Shown one piece after another: positions 43,909 through 54,705 of a stretch of 64,000 nt of DNA. The notes under the pieces were generated by a model that saw nothing but the letters and a program-made list of their open reading frames with translations, was not told the origin of the DNA and did no database searches. Source of the DNA: Roseateles subflavus (lineage in GTDB: Bacteria > Pseudomonadota > Gammaproteobacteria > Burkholderiales > Burkholderiaceae_C). Position 1 is the stretch's first letter. The number at the start of each line of letters is the position of its first letter. The translations under genes were made by a program, and so were the position numbers. The stretch lies in the NCBI RefSeq assembly GCF_030285365.1, contig NZ_JASVDS010000005.1:62001-126000 (forward strand), in the 5' to 3' direction.

Positions 43909-44436
43909 ATGCTCAAGTACCTGGCCGGCTACCCGGCGACCCTGCAGGCCCAAGTGCAGCAGATGATCGATGCCGGCCGCCTGGGCGACTACCTGGCCGG
44001 GCACTACGGCGAGGCGCACACGGTGCAGAGCGACCGCGCGCTGTTCGACTACACGCAGGCGCTCAAGCAGCGCCATCTGCGCAATGCGGCGCCGCTCGAC
44101 AAGGTCTGCTACGACAGCAAGCTCAAGGTGATCCAGCACGCGCTGGGCACGCACACCCGCAGCACGCGGGTGCAGGGCAGCCAGCTCAAGACCCGGCGCG
44201 AGATCCGCATCGCCAGCCTGTTTCGCGAGGCGCCCGCCGACTTCCTCAAGATGATCGTCGTGCACGAGCTGGCCCATCTCAAGGAGCTGGACCACAACAA
44301 GGCCTTCTACCAGCTGTGCCAGCACATGGAGCCGCGCTACGGGCAGCTGGAGCTGGACCTGCGCCTGTACCTCACCTGGCGCGAGCTGCCGGGCGCGGCG
44401 GCGCCGGTGGCCGTGGCCGGGGAGCTCACGCCATGA
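43909..44436 (+). CDS. YgjP-type M48-like metallopeptidase
   Basis: The protein has 175 residues. HELAHLKELDHNKAFYQLC has the zinc motif HExxH (119-123) with a third His at 129, as in the YgjP/SprT (DUF45) group. The substrate of these putative zinc proteases is not known. Its stop overlaps the dusC ATG by 4 bp, so the two are translated together. Confidence 0.88.
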   Translation: MLKYLAGYPATLQAQVQQMIDAGRLGDYLAGHYGEAHTVQSDRALFDYTQALKQRHLRNAAPLDKVCYDSKLKVIQHALGTHTRSTRVQGSQLKTRREIRIASLFREAPADFLKMIVVHELAHLKELDHNKAFYQLCQHMEPRYGQLELDLRLYLTWRELPGAAAPVAVAGELTP

Positions 44437-45413
44437 TCCTGCTGGCGCCCATGGAGGGCCTGCTCGACCACATGCTGCGCGACGTGCTGACGCGCGTCGG
44501 CGGCATCGACCGCTGCGTGAGCGAGTTCATCCGCATCACCGACATGCTGCTGCCGCGCCGGGTCTTCACGCGCATCGTGCCCGAATTGCTGGAGGGCGGC
44601 CGCACGCCGGCCGGCGTGCCGGTGCGCGCGCAGCTGCTGGGCTCGGACCCGACCTGCATGGCGGAGAACGCCGCCCGCCTCGCCGAGCTGAACCCCGCGG
44701 GCATTGACCTCAACTTCGGCTGCCCTGCCAAATGCGTCAACCGCCACCGGGGCGGCGCGGTGCTGCTGGACGAGCCCGAGCTGATCGCCGAGATCGTCGG
44801 CGCCGTGCGCCGCGCCCTGCCGGCCGACATGCCGCTGTCGGCCAAGATGCGCCTGGGCTTCATGGACAGCTCGCGCACGCTGGAATGCGCGCTGGCGATG
44901 ACGCAGTCCGGTGCCGACGAGCTCGTCATCCATGCCCGCACCAAGGCCGACGGCTACAAGCCGCCCGCCTACTGGGACCGCATCGCCCACGTGCGCGAGG
45001 CGCTGGATCCGTCGGTGGCGGTCGTGGCCAATGGGGAGGTCTGGACCGTCGAGGACGCGCGCCGCTGCCTGCAGGAGTCGGGCTGCGACGCGCTGATGCT
45101 GGGCCGCGGCATGGTCGCCAACCCGGGCCTGGCCCTGGCCGTGCGAGGGATGGCGGGCGAGGGCCGGGCGGGCCTGGACTGGCCGGCCCTGCAGCCGCTG
45201 ATGCTGCAGTTCTGGCGCCAGGTGCAGGCGAATGTGCAGACCAGGCACCAGGCCGGGCGGCTCAAGCAGTGGCTGCACTACCTGCGCCGCCACTACCCCG
45301 AGGCGGGCGAGGCCTACCAGCGCGTGCGCACGATCAACGCCCCGGCCGCGCTGGAAGAGGCCTACTTCGGCCCACTGCTGGCGCCGGCCGAGTCCGCCGC
45401 GCTGGCGGCCTGA
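44433..45413 (+). CDS. dusC: tRNA-dihydrouridine(16) synthase DusC
   Basis: The protein has 326 residues. It reduces U16 of tRNAs with FMN and NADPH. LLAPMEGLLDHMLRDVLT, IDLNFGCPAKCVNRHRGGAV (catalytic Cys97), HARTKADGYKPPAYW and VANGEVWTVEDA fit the Dus family, and the SEFIRITD region and C-terminal helical domain fit the DusC branch. It is coupled to the metallopeptidase gene by a 4-bp overlap. Confidence 0.93.
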   Translation: MILLAPMEGLLDHMLRDVLTRVGGIDRCVSEFIRITDMLLPRRVFTRIVPELLEGGRTPAGVPVRAQLLGSDPTCMAENAARLAELNPAGIDLNFGCPAKCVNRHRGGAVLLDEPELIAEIVGAVRRALPADMPLSAKMRLGFMDSSRTLECALAMTQSGADELVIHARTKADGYKPPAYWDRIAHVREALDPSVAVVANGEVWTVEDARRCLQESGCDALMLGRGMVANPGLALAVRGMAGEGRAGLDWPALQPLMLQFWRQVQANVQTRHQAGRLKQWLHYLRRHYPEAGEAYQRVRTINAPAALEEAYFGPLLAPAESAALAA

Positions 45414-45425
45414 CGTCAGGCCCGC

Positions 45426-45469
45426 GCCGAACGGGCGCTGAACGCACGCTGAACGCACGCTGAACGCAC
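45426..45469 (+). repeat. Four tandem 11-bp repeats
   Basis: Three exact copies of GCTGAACGCAC (45437-45469) follow a diverged first copy GCCGAACGGGC. They begin 13 nt after the dusC stop, in the 131-nt gap before the peptidase gene. Confidence 0.85.
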
Positions 45470-45544
45470 GTCGCGGGCCCGCTCGAGGGCCGCCCCGGTG
45501 CAAGCCCGGAGTCGCGCGGGCGCGGGGTGCGCGTAGCATCTCGC

Positions 45545-47815
45545 ATGCTTCAAAAACCGCGCCTTCTCCTGGCTTTGCTGCCCCTGCTGGCCGCCGGGCC
45601 GCTGCTTCCCGCCACCGCCGCCCCGGCGTCTCCCGCGCTCACGCTGGAACGCATCCATGGCGATCCCCCGCTGATGGGCCGCGCCGGCCTCGGCGGCACG
45701 CTCTCCCCGGGCGGGCAGTGGCTGACCTATCTGCGCCCCTCCGAGAGCAATCCGGACGTCAATGAGCTGTGGGGCACGCCGCTCGCCGGAGGCGATGCGC
45801 GCCGCCTGGTGGCCGCGCGCGATCTCATCGGCCAGCGCGAGGCCGTGCTCACGGAGGCCGAGAAGATGGCCCTCGAACGCCGCCGCCAGCGCGGCGCGGG
45901 CATCACCGGCTACCAGTGGTGCGGCAAGGGCGACCGCCAGCTGGTGCTGCCCCTCGCCGGGGACCTGTACCTCGTGGAGCTCGGCCAGGCGGCCGGCAGC
46001 GCCCCGAAGGTGCTGCGCCTCACCCAAGACGAGCAGGTGCCCGAGCGCGATCCGCAATGCGATGGCGCCGGCCGGCAGATCGCCTACGTGAAGCAGAACG
46101 ACCTGTGGGTCCAGGGCCTGGACGGCAGCGCGCCGCGCCGCCTCACGAGCACCGGCAGCGAGACGCGCTCGACGGGCCTGGCCGAGTTCATCGCCGCCGA
46201 GGAACTGCATCGCCACAGCGGTTTCTGGTGGTCACCGGACGGCACGCGCCTGCTGGCCATCGAGGTGGACGAGTCCGGCGTGCCCGTGCGCCGCCGCGCC
46301 CAGATCGGGGGCGATGGCACGCGTCTCGTCGACCAGCGCTACCCCGGTGCGGGCAGCCCCAACGCCAAGGTGCAGGCCCTCGTGCTGGACCTTGCTGGCA
46401 AGGCCGAGCCCCTGCGCCTGCCCCTGCCCGCCGAGGCGGAGTACATCGCCCGCGCCGGCTGGTTCGCGGACGGCACGCCCTGGCTGCAATGGCTCACCCG
46501 GGACCAGAAGCATCTGCAGCTGCTCGAGTTCAACGCCCAGGGACAGCCCCATGCCGTGCTGGACGAGCGCGACGCCGCCTGGGTGGAGGTGCAGGATGAC
46601 CTGCGCGAGGTGCCCGCGCTCAAGCGCTCCGGCAAGCCGGCGCTGCTGTGGAGCAGCGAGCGCAGCGGCCGCCGCCAGTTGTGGCTGCTCGATCGCGTCA
46701 CCGGCGCTGCGCAGGCCCTGACCCATCAGGCGGAGCCGGTGGCCCAGCTCGTGTGCCTGGGCGAGCAGCACGTCGTCTTTGCCGGCGCCACCGAACGGGG
46801 CCGCGGCCGGGAGCTGTTCAAGTCCGACTTCAAGGGCCAGGTGCAGATGCTGCAGCCCGGCGACGCCCGCCGCTGGCGTGACGGCCGCGGGGACGCCGCC
46901 TGCACGCAGCTGCTCATCACGCAGTCCTCGTGGCAGCAGCCGCCCCGCACCGAGCTGCTGAAGCTCGACGGCAAGTCCGCCCCGCGCCTCATCGAGCAGG
47001 CCCAGCCCGACGCGCTGGTCACCGACCTCGCGGCGCGGCTGCAGCCCCAGCTGCCCGAGCTGCTCGCGGCCGATGGCAAGACGCCGCTCAACGCCGTCTT
47101 CCTGCCGCCCACGCGGCCGAGCCTGTCCGGCAACTACCCGGTCGTGGTGCGGGCCTACGGCGGCCCGGGCACGGCCACCGTCACCTGGCGCTGGCAGGCG
47201 GACCTGCCCACGCTGGCCCTCTACCAGCAGCAGGGCTTCGGCGTGCTGATGCTCGACACCCGCGGCATGGCCTTCCGGGACCGCGAGTTCACGCGCGCCC
47301 ATGACCACGCCTTCGGCAAGAACGAGGTCGCCGACCTCTTCACGGCGGTCCGCCAGCTGGCCAAGCAGTACCCGGCCGTCGATGCGAGCCGCATCGGCTT
47401 CACCGGCTGGTCCTATGGCGGCTTCCTGGCGCTGCGCGCGCTGCTGGATGCCGACACGCCCTTCGCGGCCGCCATCGCCGGCGCCTCCCCCACGGACTGG
47501 ACGCTCTACGACACCGCCTACACGGAGCGCTACCTGGGCCTGCCCGATGGCGGCCAGGCGCCGGCCTACCAGCAGGCCAACCTGATCCCCCGCGCGCCGC
47601 TGCTGAGCCGGCCGCTGATGATCATCCACGGCACCTCGGACGACAACGTGCTCTTCGACAACTCGCTGCGCATGATCCAGGCGCTGCAGAACGAGGGCAA
47701 GGTCTTCGAGACCGTGATCTACCCGGGCCACGCGCACGGCGTCGCCGGCCGCAAGGCCCGGCTGCACCTGGCGCGCACGCAGCTGGACTTCTTCCAGCGG
47801 CAGCTGCGCCCGTGA
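45545..47815 (+). CDS. Secreted S9B prolyl oligopeptidase (DPP IV-like)
   Basis: The protein has 756 residues. A signal peptide (LLLALLPLLAAGPLLPATA) leads to an eight-bladed propeller region with the EE motif of dipeptidyl peptidase IV (AEFIAAEELHRHSGFWWSPD) and an alpha/beta hydrolase domain with nucleophile S623 in GWSYGG, Asp in HGTSDDNV (about 699-700) and His in GHAHGV (about 731). It should cut N-terminal dipeptides ending in Pro or Ala in the periplasm. No Shine-Dalgarno is seen; TAGCAT ends 5 nt before the ATG. Confidence 0.95.
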   Translation: MLQKPRLLLALLPLLAAGPLLPATAAPASPALTLERIHGDPPLMGRAGLGGTLSPGGQWLTYLRPSESNPDVNELWGTPLAGGDARRLVAARDLIGQREAVLTEAEKMALERRRQRGAGITGYQWCGKGDRQLVLPLAGDLYLVELGQAAGSAPKVLRLTQDEQVPERDPQCDGAGRQIAYVKQNDLWVQGLDGSAPRRLTSTGSETRSTGLAEFIAAEELHRHSGFWWSPDGTRLLAIEVDESGVPVRRRAQIGGDGTRLVDQRYPGAGSPNAKVQALVLDLAGKAEPLRLPLPAEAEYIARAGWFADGTPWLQWLTRDQKHLQLLEFNAQGQPHAVLDERDAAWVEVQDDLREVPALKRSGKPALLWSSERSGRRQLWLLDRVTGAAQALTHQAEPVAQLVCLGEQHVVFAGATERGRGRELFKSDFKGQVQMLQPGDARRWRDGRGDAACTQLLITQSSWQQPPRTELLKLDGKSAPRLIEQAQPDALVTDLAARLQPQLPELLAADGKTPLNAVFLPPTRPSLSGNYPVVVRAYGGPGTATVTWRWQADLPTLALYQQQGFGVLMLDTRGMAFRDREFTRAHDHAFGKNEVADLFTAVRQLAKQYPAVDASRIGFTGWSYGGFLALRALLDADTPFAAAIAGASPTDWTLYDTAYTERYLGLPDGGQAPAYQQANLIPRAPLLSRPLMIIHGTSDDNVLFDNSLRMIQALQNEGKVFETVIYPGHAHGVAGRKARLHLARTQLDFFQRQLRP

Positions 47816-48037
47816 GTCCGGCCACTTGTCACGGGGGGCCCGGGCAGGAGTGTTCCGGGACCGCCCTCGGGCATCGCACTTGCCCAGTGTGATTTATTGC
47901 TGTCAGCGCACTTCCTAGTCCACCGCGAGCGCAGATCCGACGTTGAGTCGAGACCTTTGCACATGGTGATCCCCGTGAACGGGGCCTAGTCTTGTATCAA
48001 GCCCGCAGCAAAGATGAGGGCGTCGTTGGAGAGGATC
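47816..48037. other. Intergenic region with small hairpin
   Basis: This 222-nt gap holds a 6-bp stem, CCCCGT, loop GA, ACGGGG at 47971-47984, and CTTGTATCAAG at 47991-48001. CCTAGTC occurs twice (near 47914 and 47985), which could be a regulator site. I find no convincing -35/-10 pair. Confidence 0.4.
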
Positions 48038-48295
48038 ATGAACATCATCGACAGCACCACCGCCCTGCGTGACGCAGGGAGCAGCGAGCCGCGCCTCGAG
48101 CCGGCCCTGGACCGCTGCTTCGAGCTGAGGTTCCAGTCCCTGTTCCATGCGGGCAAGGCGCTGGCCTTTCCCTGCAATGCCCGAGGCGAGGTGAGCCTGG
48201 ATGCGCTGAGCGAGCGGGCCCGCGAGAACTACCTCTTCGCCCGCGCCGTCGTCGGCCACGAGTACGCGGCGCCGGTGGTCACGAGCCGCGGCTGA
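48038..48295 (+). CDS. Small protein of unknown function
   Basis: The protein has 85 residues: MNIIDSTTAL, then RCFELRFQSLFHAGKALAFP and SLDALSERARENYLFARAVV. GGAGAGG lies 6 nt before the ATG and decides the start. Codon use matches the neighbours. The pattern (central FxSLFHAGxALAFPC, then a short helix with RxNY) recalls small conserved hypothetical proteins of Burkholderiales; I know no function. It is soluble and alone, convergent with glnS, with a leader of more than 200 nt. Confidence 0.75.
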   Translation: MNIIDSTTALRDAGSSEPRLEPALDRCFELRFQSLFHAGKALAFPCNARGEVSLDALSERARENYLFARAVVGHEYAAPVVTSRG

Positions 48296-48372
48296 GCCCG
48301 CCTCGGTCGGCGCGCGCCGCCGCCGCGGGCCCCCTGCTCGACAGGACGCCGCCGCGCACCGGCCGCCCGCCA

Positions 48373-48399
48373 TGAAAAAGACCGCCCTCGGGCGGTCTT
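48373..48399 (-). terminator. Terminator after glnS
   Basis: On the minus strand AAGACCGCCC, loop GA, GGGCGGTCTT is a perfect 10-bp stem followed by TTT. It lies 32 nt after the glnS stop and 78 nt past the convergent small gene. Confidence 0.9.
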
Positions 48400-48430
48400 G
48401 TCCTTGAAGCGGCGGCCTGCGCCGCGGGCC

Positions 48431-50236
<1,806 letters not shown>

Positions 50237-50299
50237 CGGGGGTGGTCAGGAGCGTGCGGCGGGGGCCGCCGCTCCCTCGTTGGAGATGGGAAGCGGCGG

Positions 50300-50305
50300 A
50301 TTTTA
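50300..50305 (-). promoter_or_regulatory. Candidate -10 box for glnS
   Basis: The minus strand reads CGATAAAATCC; TAAAAT is a good -10 hexamer, 63 nt before the glnS ATG. The -35 region is unconvincing. Confidence 0.45.
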
Positions 50306-50339
50306 TCGGTGCCGCGCGGCGACGCGAGGCACTGGCGGC

Positions 50340-51152
50340 TCAGAGACCGCGAAACAGGTGCGCGTAGAGGCGGCTGACGCCCAGTTTCTCGGGGTGCGCG
50401 CGCAGGTGCAGGGTCAGCTTGCCCTGCTCGTCGCGCACCGCGCGTTCGATGGCGGCCGCCTTCACCACCGTGCCCCGATGGACCTGCCAGAAGAGTTCGG
50501 TGTCCAGCTGGGGCAGCAGCTCGCGCAGCGACAGCCGCATCAGGTGCTCCTTCTGCGCCGTCACCACGCGGACGTATTTGTCGGCGGCCTCGAAGAACAG
50601 CACGTCCTCGACGGGCACCATCTGGATGCTCGACCCCTGGCTGACCTGCAGCAGGCGCAGGCGCGGCACGGCCGGCGCCGGCGCGAGCGCAACGCCGCTC
50701 GCCGGGGCAAGCAGCTGGCGCAGCTGCGCCAGGGTGGCATCCAGCGGCGGGCTGGCCGAGGCCTGGCGCTGCGCCAGGGCCTGCTTCAGCCGCGCCACCG
50801 TCTGGGCGAGTCGCTCGCGCTGCACGGGCTTGAGCACGTAGTCCACGGCCGCGTGCTCGAAGGCCTGCAGGGCGTACTGGTCAAAGGCGGTCACGAAGAC
50901 CAGCAAGGGGAAGGGCGTGTCGTCGGGCCAGTCCTCGGCCAGCGCCGCGGCGGCCTCGAGCCCGCTGAGGCCGGGCATGCGGATGTCGAGGAAGCACAGG
51001 CTCGGGCGGCGGGCCAGGGCCAGGTCCACGGCGGCCTGCCCGTGCGGCGCAATGGGCAGCAGCGCCAGCTCCGGCCACAGCTGCTGCAGCTCGGACTTCA
51101 GGTGCTCGGCCAGCAGGGGCTCGTCTTCGGCGATCAGGGCGATGGGGTTCAT
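50340..51152 (-). CDS. LytTR-type response regulator
   Basis: The protein has 270 residues. Receiver (about 3-125: AEDEP at 8-12, D56 in CFLDIRMPGLSG, K105 in YVLKPV) and a LytTR DNA-binding domain (about 165-268: VPVEDVLFFEAADKYVRVVT, ELFWQVHRGTVVKAAAIERA). It is of the AlgR/LytR kind. Its start overlaps the end of the histidine kinase gene by 4 bp, so the two form a two-component pair. Targets are unknown. Confidence 0.95.
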   Translation of the reverse strand: MNPIALIAEDEPLLAEHLKSELQQLWPELALLPIAPHGQAAVDLALARRPSLCFLDIRMPGLSGLEAAAALAEDWPDDTPFPLLVFVTAFDQYALQAFEHAAVDYVLKPVQRERLAQTVARLKQALAQRQASASPPLDATLAQLRQLLAPASGVALAPAPAVPRLRLLQVSQGSSIQMVPVEDVLFFEAADKYVRVVTAQKEHLMRLSLRELLPQLDTELFWQVHRGTVVKAAAIERAVRDEQGKLTLHLRAHPEKLGVSRLYAHLFRGL

Positions 51153-52300
51153 GAGGCGGTGGGGGCTGGCGCCGGTCCAGGGGCAGGGGCGCTCATCAGG
51201 CGATGGGGGATGTGGATCTCGATGCGGCAGCCGCCCTCGGCGGGGTAGCTCAGGCTGAGGCCCGCGGCATCGCCGTAGCGGGCCTGCAGGCGGTCCCGGA
51301 CCTGCTGCAGGCCAAATCCGGTGCCGGCGGTGCCCGGGGAGGCCGCCTGGCCACGGCCGCTGTCCGCGACGATCAGCAGGCAGTCCTCGCCCTGCAGACG
51401 GGCAGAGACCTCCAGCACGCCGCCCTCGATCTGGGGCTCGAGGCCATGCTTGATCGCGTTCTCGACGAGGGGCTGCAGCAGCAGCGCCGGCAGGGACAGG
51501 CCGGCCAGCGCCGGCGGCAGCTCGAAGCGGGCCTGCAGGCGCTCGCCCATGCGCACCTGCATGAGGCTGAGGTAGTCCTGCAGCCGCGCGAACTCGGTCT
51601 GGAGCGGGTGATGGCCGACGCGTGAGGCCTCCAGCGTGGCGCGCAGGAAGGCGATCAGCTGGTCCAGCATCGTCTGGGCGCGGGTGGCATCGAGCCCGAT
51701 CAGCACGCGCAGATTGGCCAGCGTGTTGAACAGCATGTGCGGCTCGAGCTGCGCCTGCAGCAGCAGGAGCTGGGTCTCGGCCGCGACCCGGCGGGCCTGC
51801 TCGGCCTCCATCTGCGCGGCGGTCATCCGGCCCCGCGTGTAGAAGAAGGCCGTGCCGCCCAGGGACGCCAGGCCGGTGATCGTGAGCGTGGTCGCCAGCT
51901 GGCTCCACTGGGCCGACCACAGGCTGCGCGTGCGCAGGCCGGTGAGGGCGTCCCCCAGGAGCTGGCCGATCGTGAAGCCGCCCAGCGCGCCGCCGATCAC
52001 ACAGACCACCATCCAGGGCCAGCCCGGCCAGCCGTGCTCGAAGCCCTCGCAGCCGGGGTAGCGCCGGCGCAGACGCCGGGCGATCAGCAGGCGGCCGCCG
52101 TCAATCAGCAGCCAGCAGTTCATGCCGATGCAGAAGGAGTAGATCACCTGGGTCCCGGGGCGGTGCCAGCCGGACAGCGCCGCCAGCAGCAGCCCGATCA
52201 CCCCGCACCACAGGGCCGCCAGGGCGCCGTGGCGCAGGAAGTGGTGCCAGCCTCGCTGCTCGGGGGGGCTCATGGGATAGGCGGAGGGCGTGGCGCTCAT
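51149..52300 (-). CDS. LytS-type sensor histidine kinase
   Basis: The protein has 383 residues. Four membrane segments lie between about 24 and 155 (GALAALWCGVIGLLLAALSG, VVCVIGGALGGFTIGQLLGD and others), then the His_kinase domain with LQAQLEPHMLFNTLANLRVL (H188) and a HATPase domain (LLLQPLVENAIKHGLEPQ, GTGFGLQQVRDRL). A Pro/Ala-rich tail ends the protein. It phosphorylates the LytTR regulator to which it is coupled. The sensed signal is unknown; the periplasmic loops are very short. Confidence 0.95.
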   Translation of the reverse strand: MSATPSAYPMSPPEQRGWHHFLRHGALAALWCGVIGLLLAALSGWHRPGTQVIYSFCIGMNCWLLIDGGRLLIARRLRRRYPGCEGFEHGWPGWPWMVVCVIGGALGGFTIGQLLGDALTGLRTRSLWSAQWSQLATTLTITGLASLGGTAFFYTRGRMTAAQMEAEQARRVAAETQLLLLQAQLEPHMLFNTLANLRVLIGLDATRAQTMLDQLIAFLRATLEASRVGHHPLQTEFARLQDYLSLMQVRMGERLQARFELPPALAGLSLPALLLQPLVENAIKHGLEPQIEGGVLEVSARLQGEDCLLIVADSGRGQAASPGTAGTGFGLQQVRDRLQARYGDAAGLSLSYPAEGGCRIEIHIPHRLMSAPAPGPAPAPTAS

Positions 52301-52324
52301 GGCGGGCGATTGTGCAGCAGCGTC

Positions 52325-52840
52325 TCAGGCCAGCGGGCTGACTGGCGCGGCCTGCTTCATCAGGTTGCGGGAGCGGGCCAGGAAGATCGAGCCCAGGGCG
52401 CCGTTCAGGGCGCTCACGCCCAGCACCATGGGCGCCTGCTGTGCCAGCGCGGGGCTCATGGCCAGAGTCATGCCGAGCAGGAACTTGATCGCGAAGATGC
52501 CCATCATCACGGCCAGGGGCGCCCAGCTGCCGGGCACGAAGTAGGCGTTGCGGCCGGCATCGTGGCGGGCGGCGCCGGGCCAGCCGCTGGCGGCGATCAG
52601 CTGGCGGGTGGCCGAGAGGCCGGCCAGGAAGCCGAGCACGGTGAAGGCCTGCCAGCCGAAGGCGCCCACGGTGCTCCAGGCGGAGAAGGCGACGAAGGCC
52701 AGCGGCATGCGGCGCAGCCGGGCGGCGCTGACCCAGCGGTCACGGGTCTGCGAGAGGCCGAGGGCGACCAGGGCGACCAGCAGGAACCAGACCCAGGCGG
52801 GGACTTGGCCGAGGATCAGGGGGAGGGCGGTGCTGCTCAT
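52325..52840 (-). CDS. Small integral membrane protein (DUF6622-like)
   Basis: The protein has 171 residues from ATG 52840, preceded by AAGGAG at 7 nt, which decides against the longer frame to 52876. Four to five membrane segments (VPAWVWFLLVALVALGLSQT, LAVMMGIFAIKFLLGMTLAM and others) with short loops and RDRWVSAARLRRMPLAF between the first two fit a DUF6622-like membrane protein of unknown function. It lies 24 nt before the LytS gene on the same strand, so it may be part of that signalling operon. Confidence 0.8.
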   Translation of the reverse strand: MSSTALPLILGQVPAWVWFLLVALVALGLSQTRDRWVSAARLRRMPLAFVAFSAWSTVGAFGWQAFTVLGFLAGLSATRQLIAASGWPGAARHDAGRNAYFVPGSWAPLAVMMGIFAIKFLLGMTLAMSPALAQQAPMVLGVSALNGALGSIFLARSRNLMKQAAPVSPLA

Positions 52841-52976
52841 CGTGGGCTCCTTGAAGCGGGGTGTCGATGGCTGCACTGTGCCGGCGGCCCTGCCAGGCGT
52901 CTGCGGGGGCGCGACGAGGCGACGGCACCCGTCGCGAACGGCGGTGGCGCGGCGCGAAATGCAGCGCGCCGCCCCC

Positions 52977-54572
52977 TCAGCGACGCCGGCTGCCGCCCCC
53001 GCCGAGGATGCTGCCCAGCACGCCGCGCACGATCTCGCGGCCCAGCGAGCTGCCCATGCTGCGCAGGGCGGACTTCGCGGCAGCCTCGGCCAGCCCCTCG
53101 TGGCGACCGCCGCGCGGGCCCGTGCTGCCGAAGAGCACGTCCTTGAGACCGTCCATCAGCCCGCCGCTGGCTTCGGGCGCCGGAGCCGGGGCCGGGGCCG
53201 AACCGCGCTGCATCGCGCGCCGGGCCTCGTCGGCCATCGATTCGCCGGCGGGAGCCGGGGCTGGCGTGCCAGCGCGAGAGGGCGCCCCCGCGGCGGCCGG
53301 TGCGGCACCTTTCAGGCGTTCATAGGCGGACTCGCGATCCAGCAGCGTCTCGTAGACGCCGGCCACCAGCGAGTGCTGCAGCAGGGCCTGGCGCTGCTCG
53401 GGCGTGATCGGGCCGATCCGGCTGCCCGGGGGCAGGACGAAGACGCGTTCCGTGATGCTTGGCCGGCCCTTCTCGTCCAGCAGGCTCACCAGGGCCTCGC
53501 CCACGCCCAGCTCGCTGATGGCGGTGGCGATGTCCAGCCCCGGCTTGGCGCGCATGGTCTCGGCTGCGGCCTTGACGGCCTTCTGGTCGCGGGGCGTGAA
53601 GGCGCGCAGCGCGTGCTGCACGCGGTTGCCCAGCTGACCGAGCACGGTGTCGGGGATGTCCAGCGGGTTCTGGGTCACGAAGTAGACGCCCACGCCCTTG
53701 GAGCGCACCAGGCGCACCACCAGCTCGATGCGCTCGACCAGCGCATCCGGCGCATCCTTGAACAGCAGGTGGGCCTCGTCGAAGAAGAAGACGAGCTTGG
53801 GCTTGTCCAGGTCGCCCACCTCCGGCAGCGTCTCAAACAGCTCGGACAGCAGCCACAGGAGGAAGGTGGCGTAGAGGCGGGGCGCGGCCATGAGCTTGTC
53901 GGCCGCCAGGATGTTGATGACGCCCTTGCCCGCGTCGGTCTGCATGAAGTCGGCGATGTTGAGCATGGGCTCGCCGAAGAAACTGTCTCCGCCCTGGGCC
54001 TCGATCTGCAGCAGGCCGCGCTGGATGGCGCCGATGGAGGCCGCCGAGACATTGCCGTACTGCGTCGTGAACTCGCTGGCATGCTCGCCCACGTGCTGCA
54101 GCATGGCGCGCAGGTCCTTCAGGTCCAGCAGCAGCAGGCCCTGGTCGTCGGCGATCTTGAAGACGAGCTGCAGCACGCCCGTCTGCGTCTCGTTCAGGGC
54201 CAGCATGCGGGCGATGAGCAGCGGTCCCATGTCCGAGATGGTGGCGCGCACGGGGTGGCCCTGCTCGCCGAAGACGTCCCACAGCGTGGTGGGGCAGGCG
54301 ACGGGAGCGGGGACGTCCAGGGCGCGCTCCTTGAGCACCGCCTGCAGCTTCTCCGAGGGCTGGCCGGCCTGCGAGATGCCGGTGAGGTCGCCCTTGATGT
54401 CGGCCATGAAGACGGGGATGCCGAGCAGGCTGAAACTCTCGGCCAGCTTCTGCAGGCTGATGGTCTTGCCGGTGCCGGTGGCACCCGTGATGAGCCCGTG
54501 GCGATTGGCCAGGGCGGGCAGCAGGTGGCACTCGATCTCGCCGTGTCGGGCGAGCAGGATGGGGTCGGCCAT
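52977..54572 (-). CDS. HerA/YjgR-type ATPase (DUF853)
   Basis: The protein has 531 residues. Walker A GATGTGKT at about 30-37, [12 protein letters not shown], Walker [14 protein letters not shown] and [17 protein letters not shown] are diagnostic of the YjgR/DUF853 branch of the HerA-FtsK superfamily. The last 100 residues are Ala/Pro-rich followed by a Gly/Arg-rich end. It is a hexameric DNA-translocase-like ATPase of unclear function. It is divergent from yebC. No nurA is adjacent. Confidence 0.93.
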   Translation of the reverse strand: MADPILLARHGEIECHLLPALANRHGLITGATGTGKTISLQKLAESFSLLGIPVFMADIKGDLTGISQAGQPSEKLQAVLKERALDVPAPVACPTTLWDVFGEQGHPVRATISDMGPLLIARMLALNETQTGVLQLVFKIADDQGLLLLDLKDLRAMLQHVGEHASEFTTQYGNVSAASIGAIQRGLLQIEAQGGDSFFGEPMLNIADFMQTDAGKGVINILAADKLMAAPRLYATFLLWLLSELFETLPEVGDLDKPKLVFFFDEAHLLFKDAPDALVERIELVVRLVRSKGVGVYFVTQNPLDIPDTVLGQLGNRVQHALRAFTPRDQKAVKAAAETMRAKPGLDIATAISELGVGEALVSLLDEKGRPSITERVFVLPPGSRIGPITPEQRQALLQHSLVAGVYETLLDRESAYERLKGAAPAAAGAPSRAGTPAPAPAGESMADEARRAMQRGSAPAPAPAPEASGGLMDGLKDVLFGSTGPRGGRHEGLAEAAAKSALRSMGSSLGREIVRGVLGSILGGGGSRRR

Positions 54573-54605
54573 GCGGGGCTCCGGGGAAGAGGTGGTGGCG
54601 AAAGC

Positions 54606-54611
54606 TAAAAT
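54606..54611 (+). promoter_or_regulatory. Candidate -10 box for the yebC operon
   Basis: GCTAAAATCGC contains TAAAAT, 94 nt before the yebC ATG. The same GCTAAAATNNC form occurs before minC and DUF3460. Confidence 0.45.
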
Positions 54612-54705
54612 CGCAGTCTATCCAACACCATCACGGCTGGAGCGCACGGAATTCCACAGGGGAATCACGTCCGGCGCCAGGCGGCCGACCCGGAGAACAA
54701 GACAT

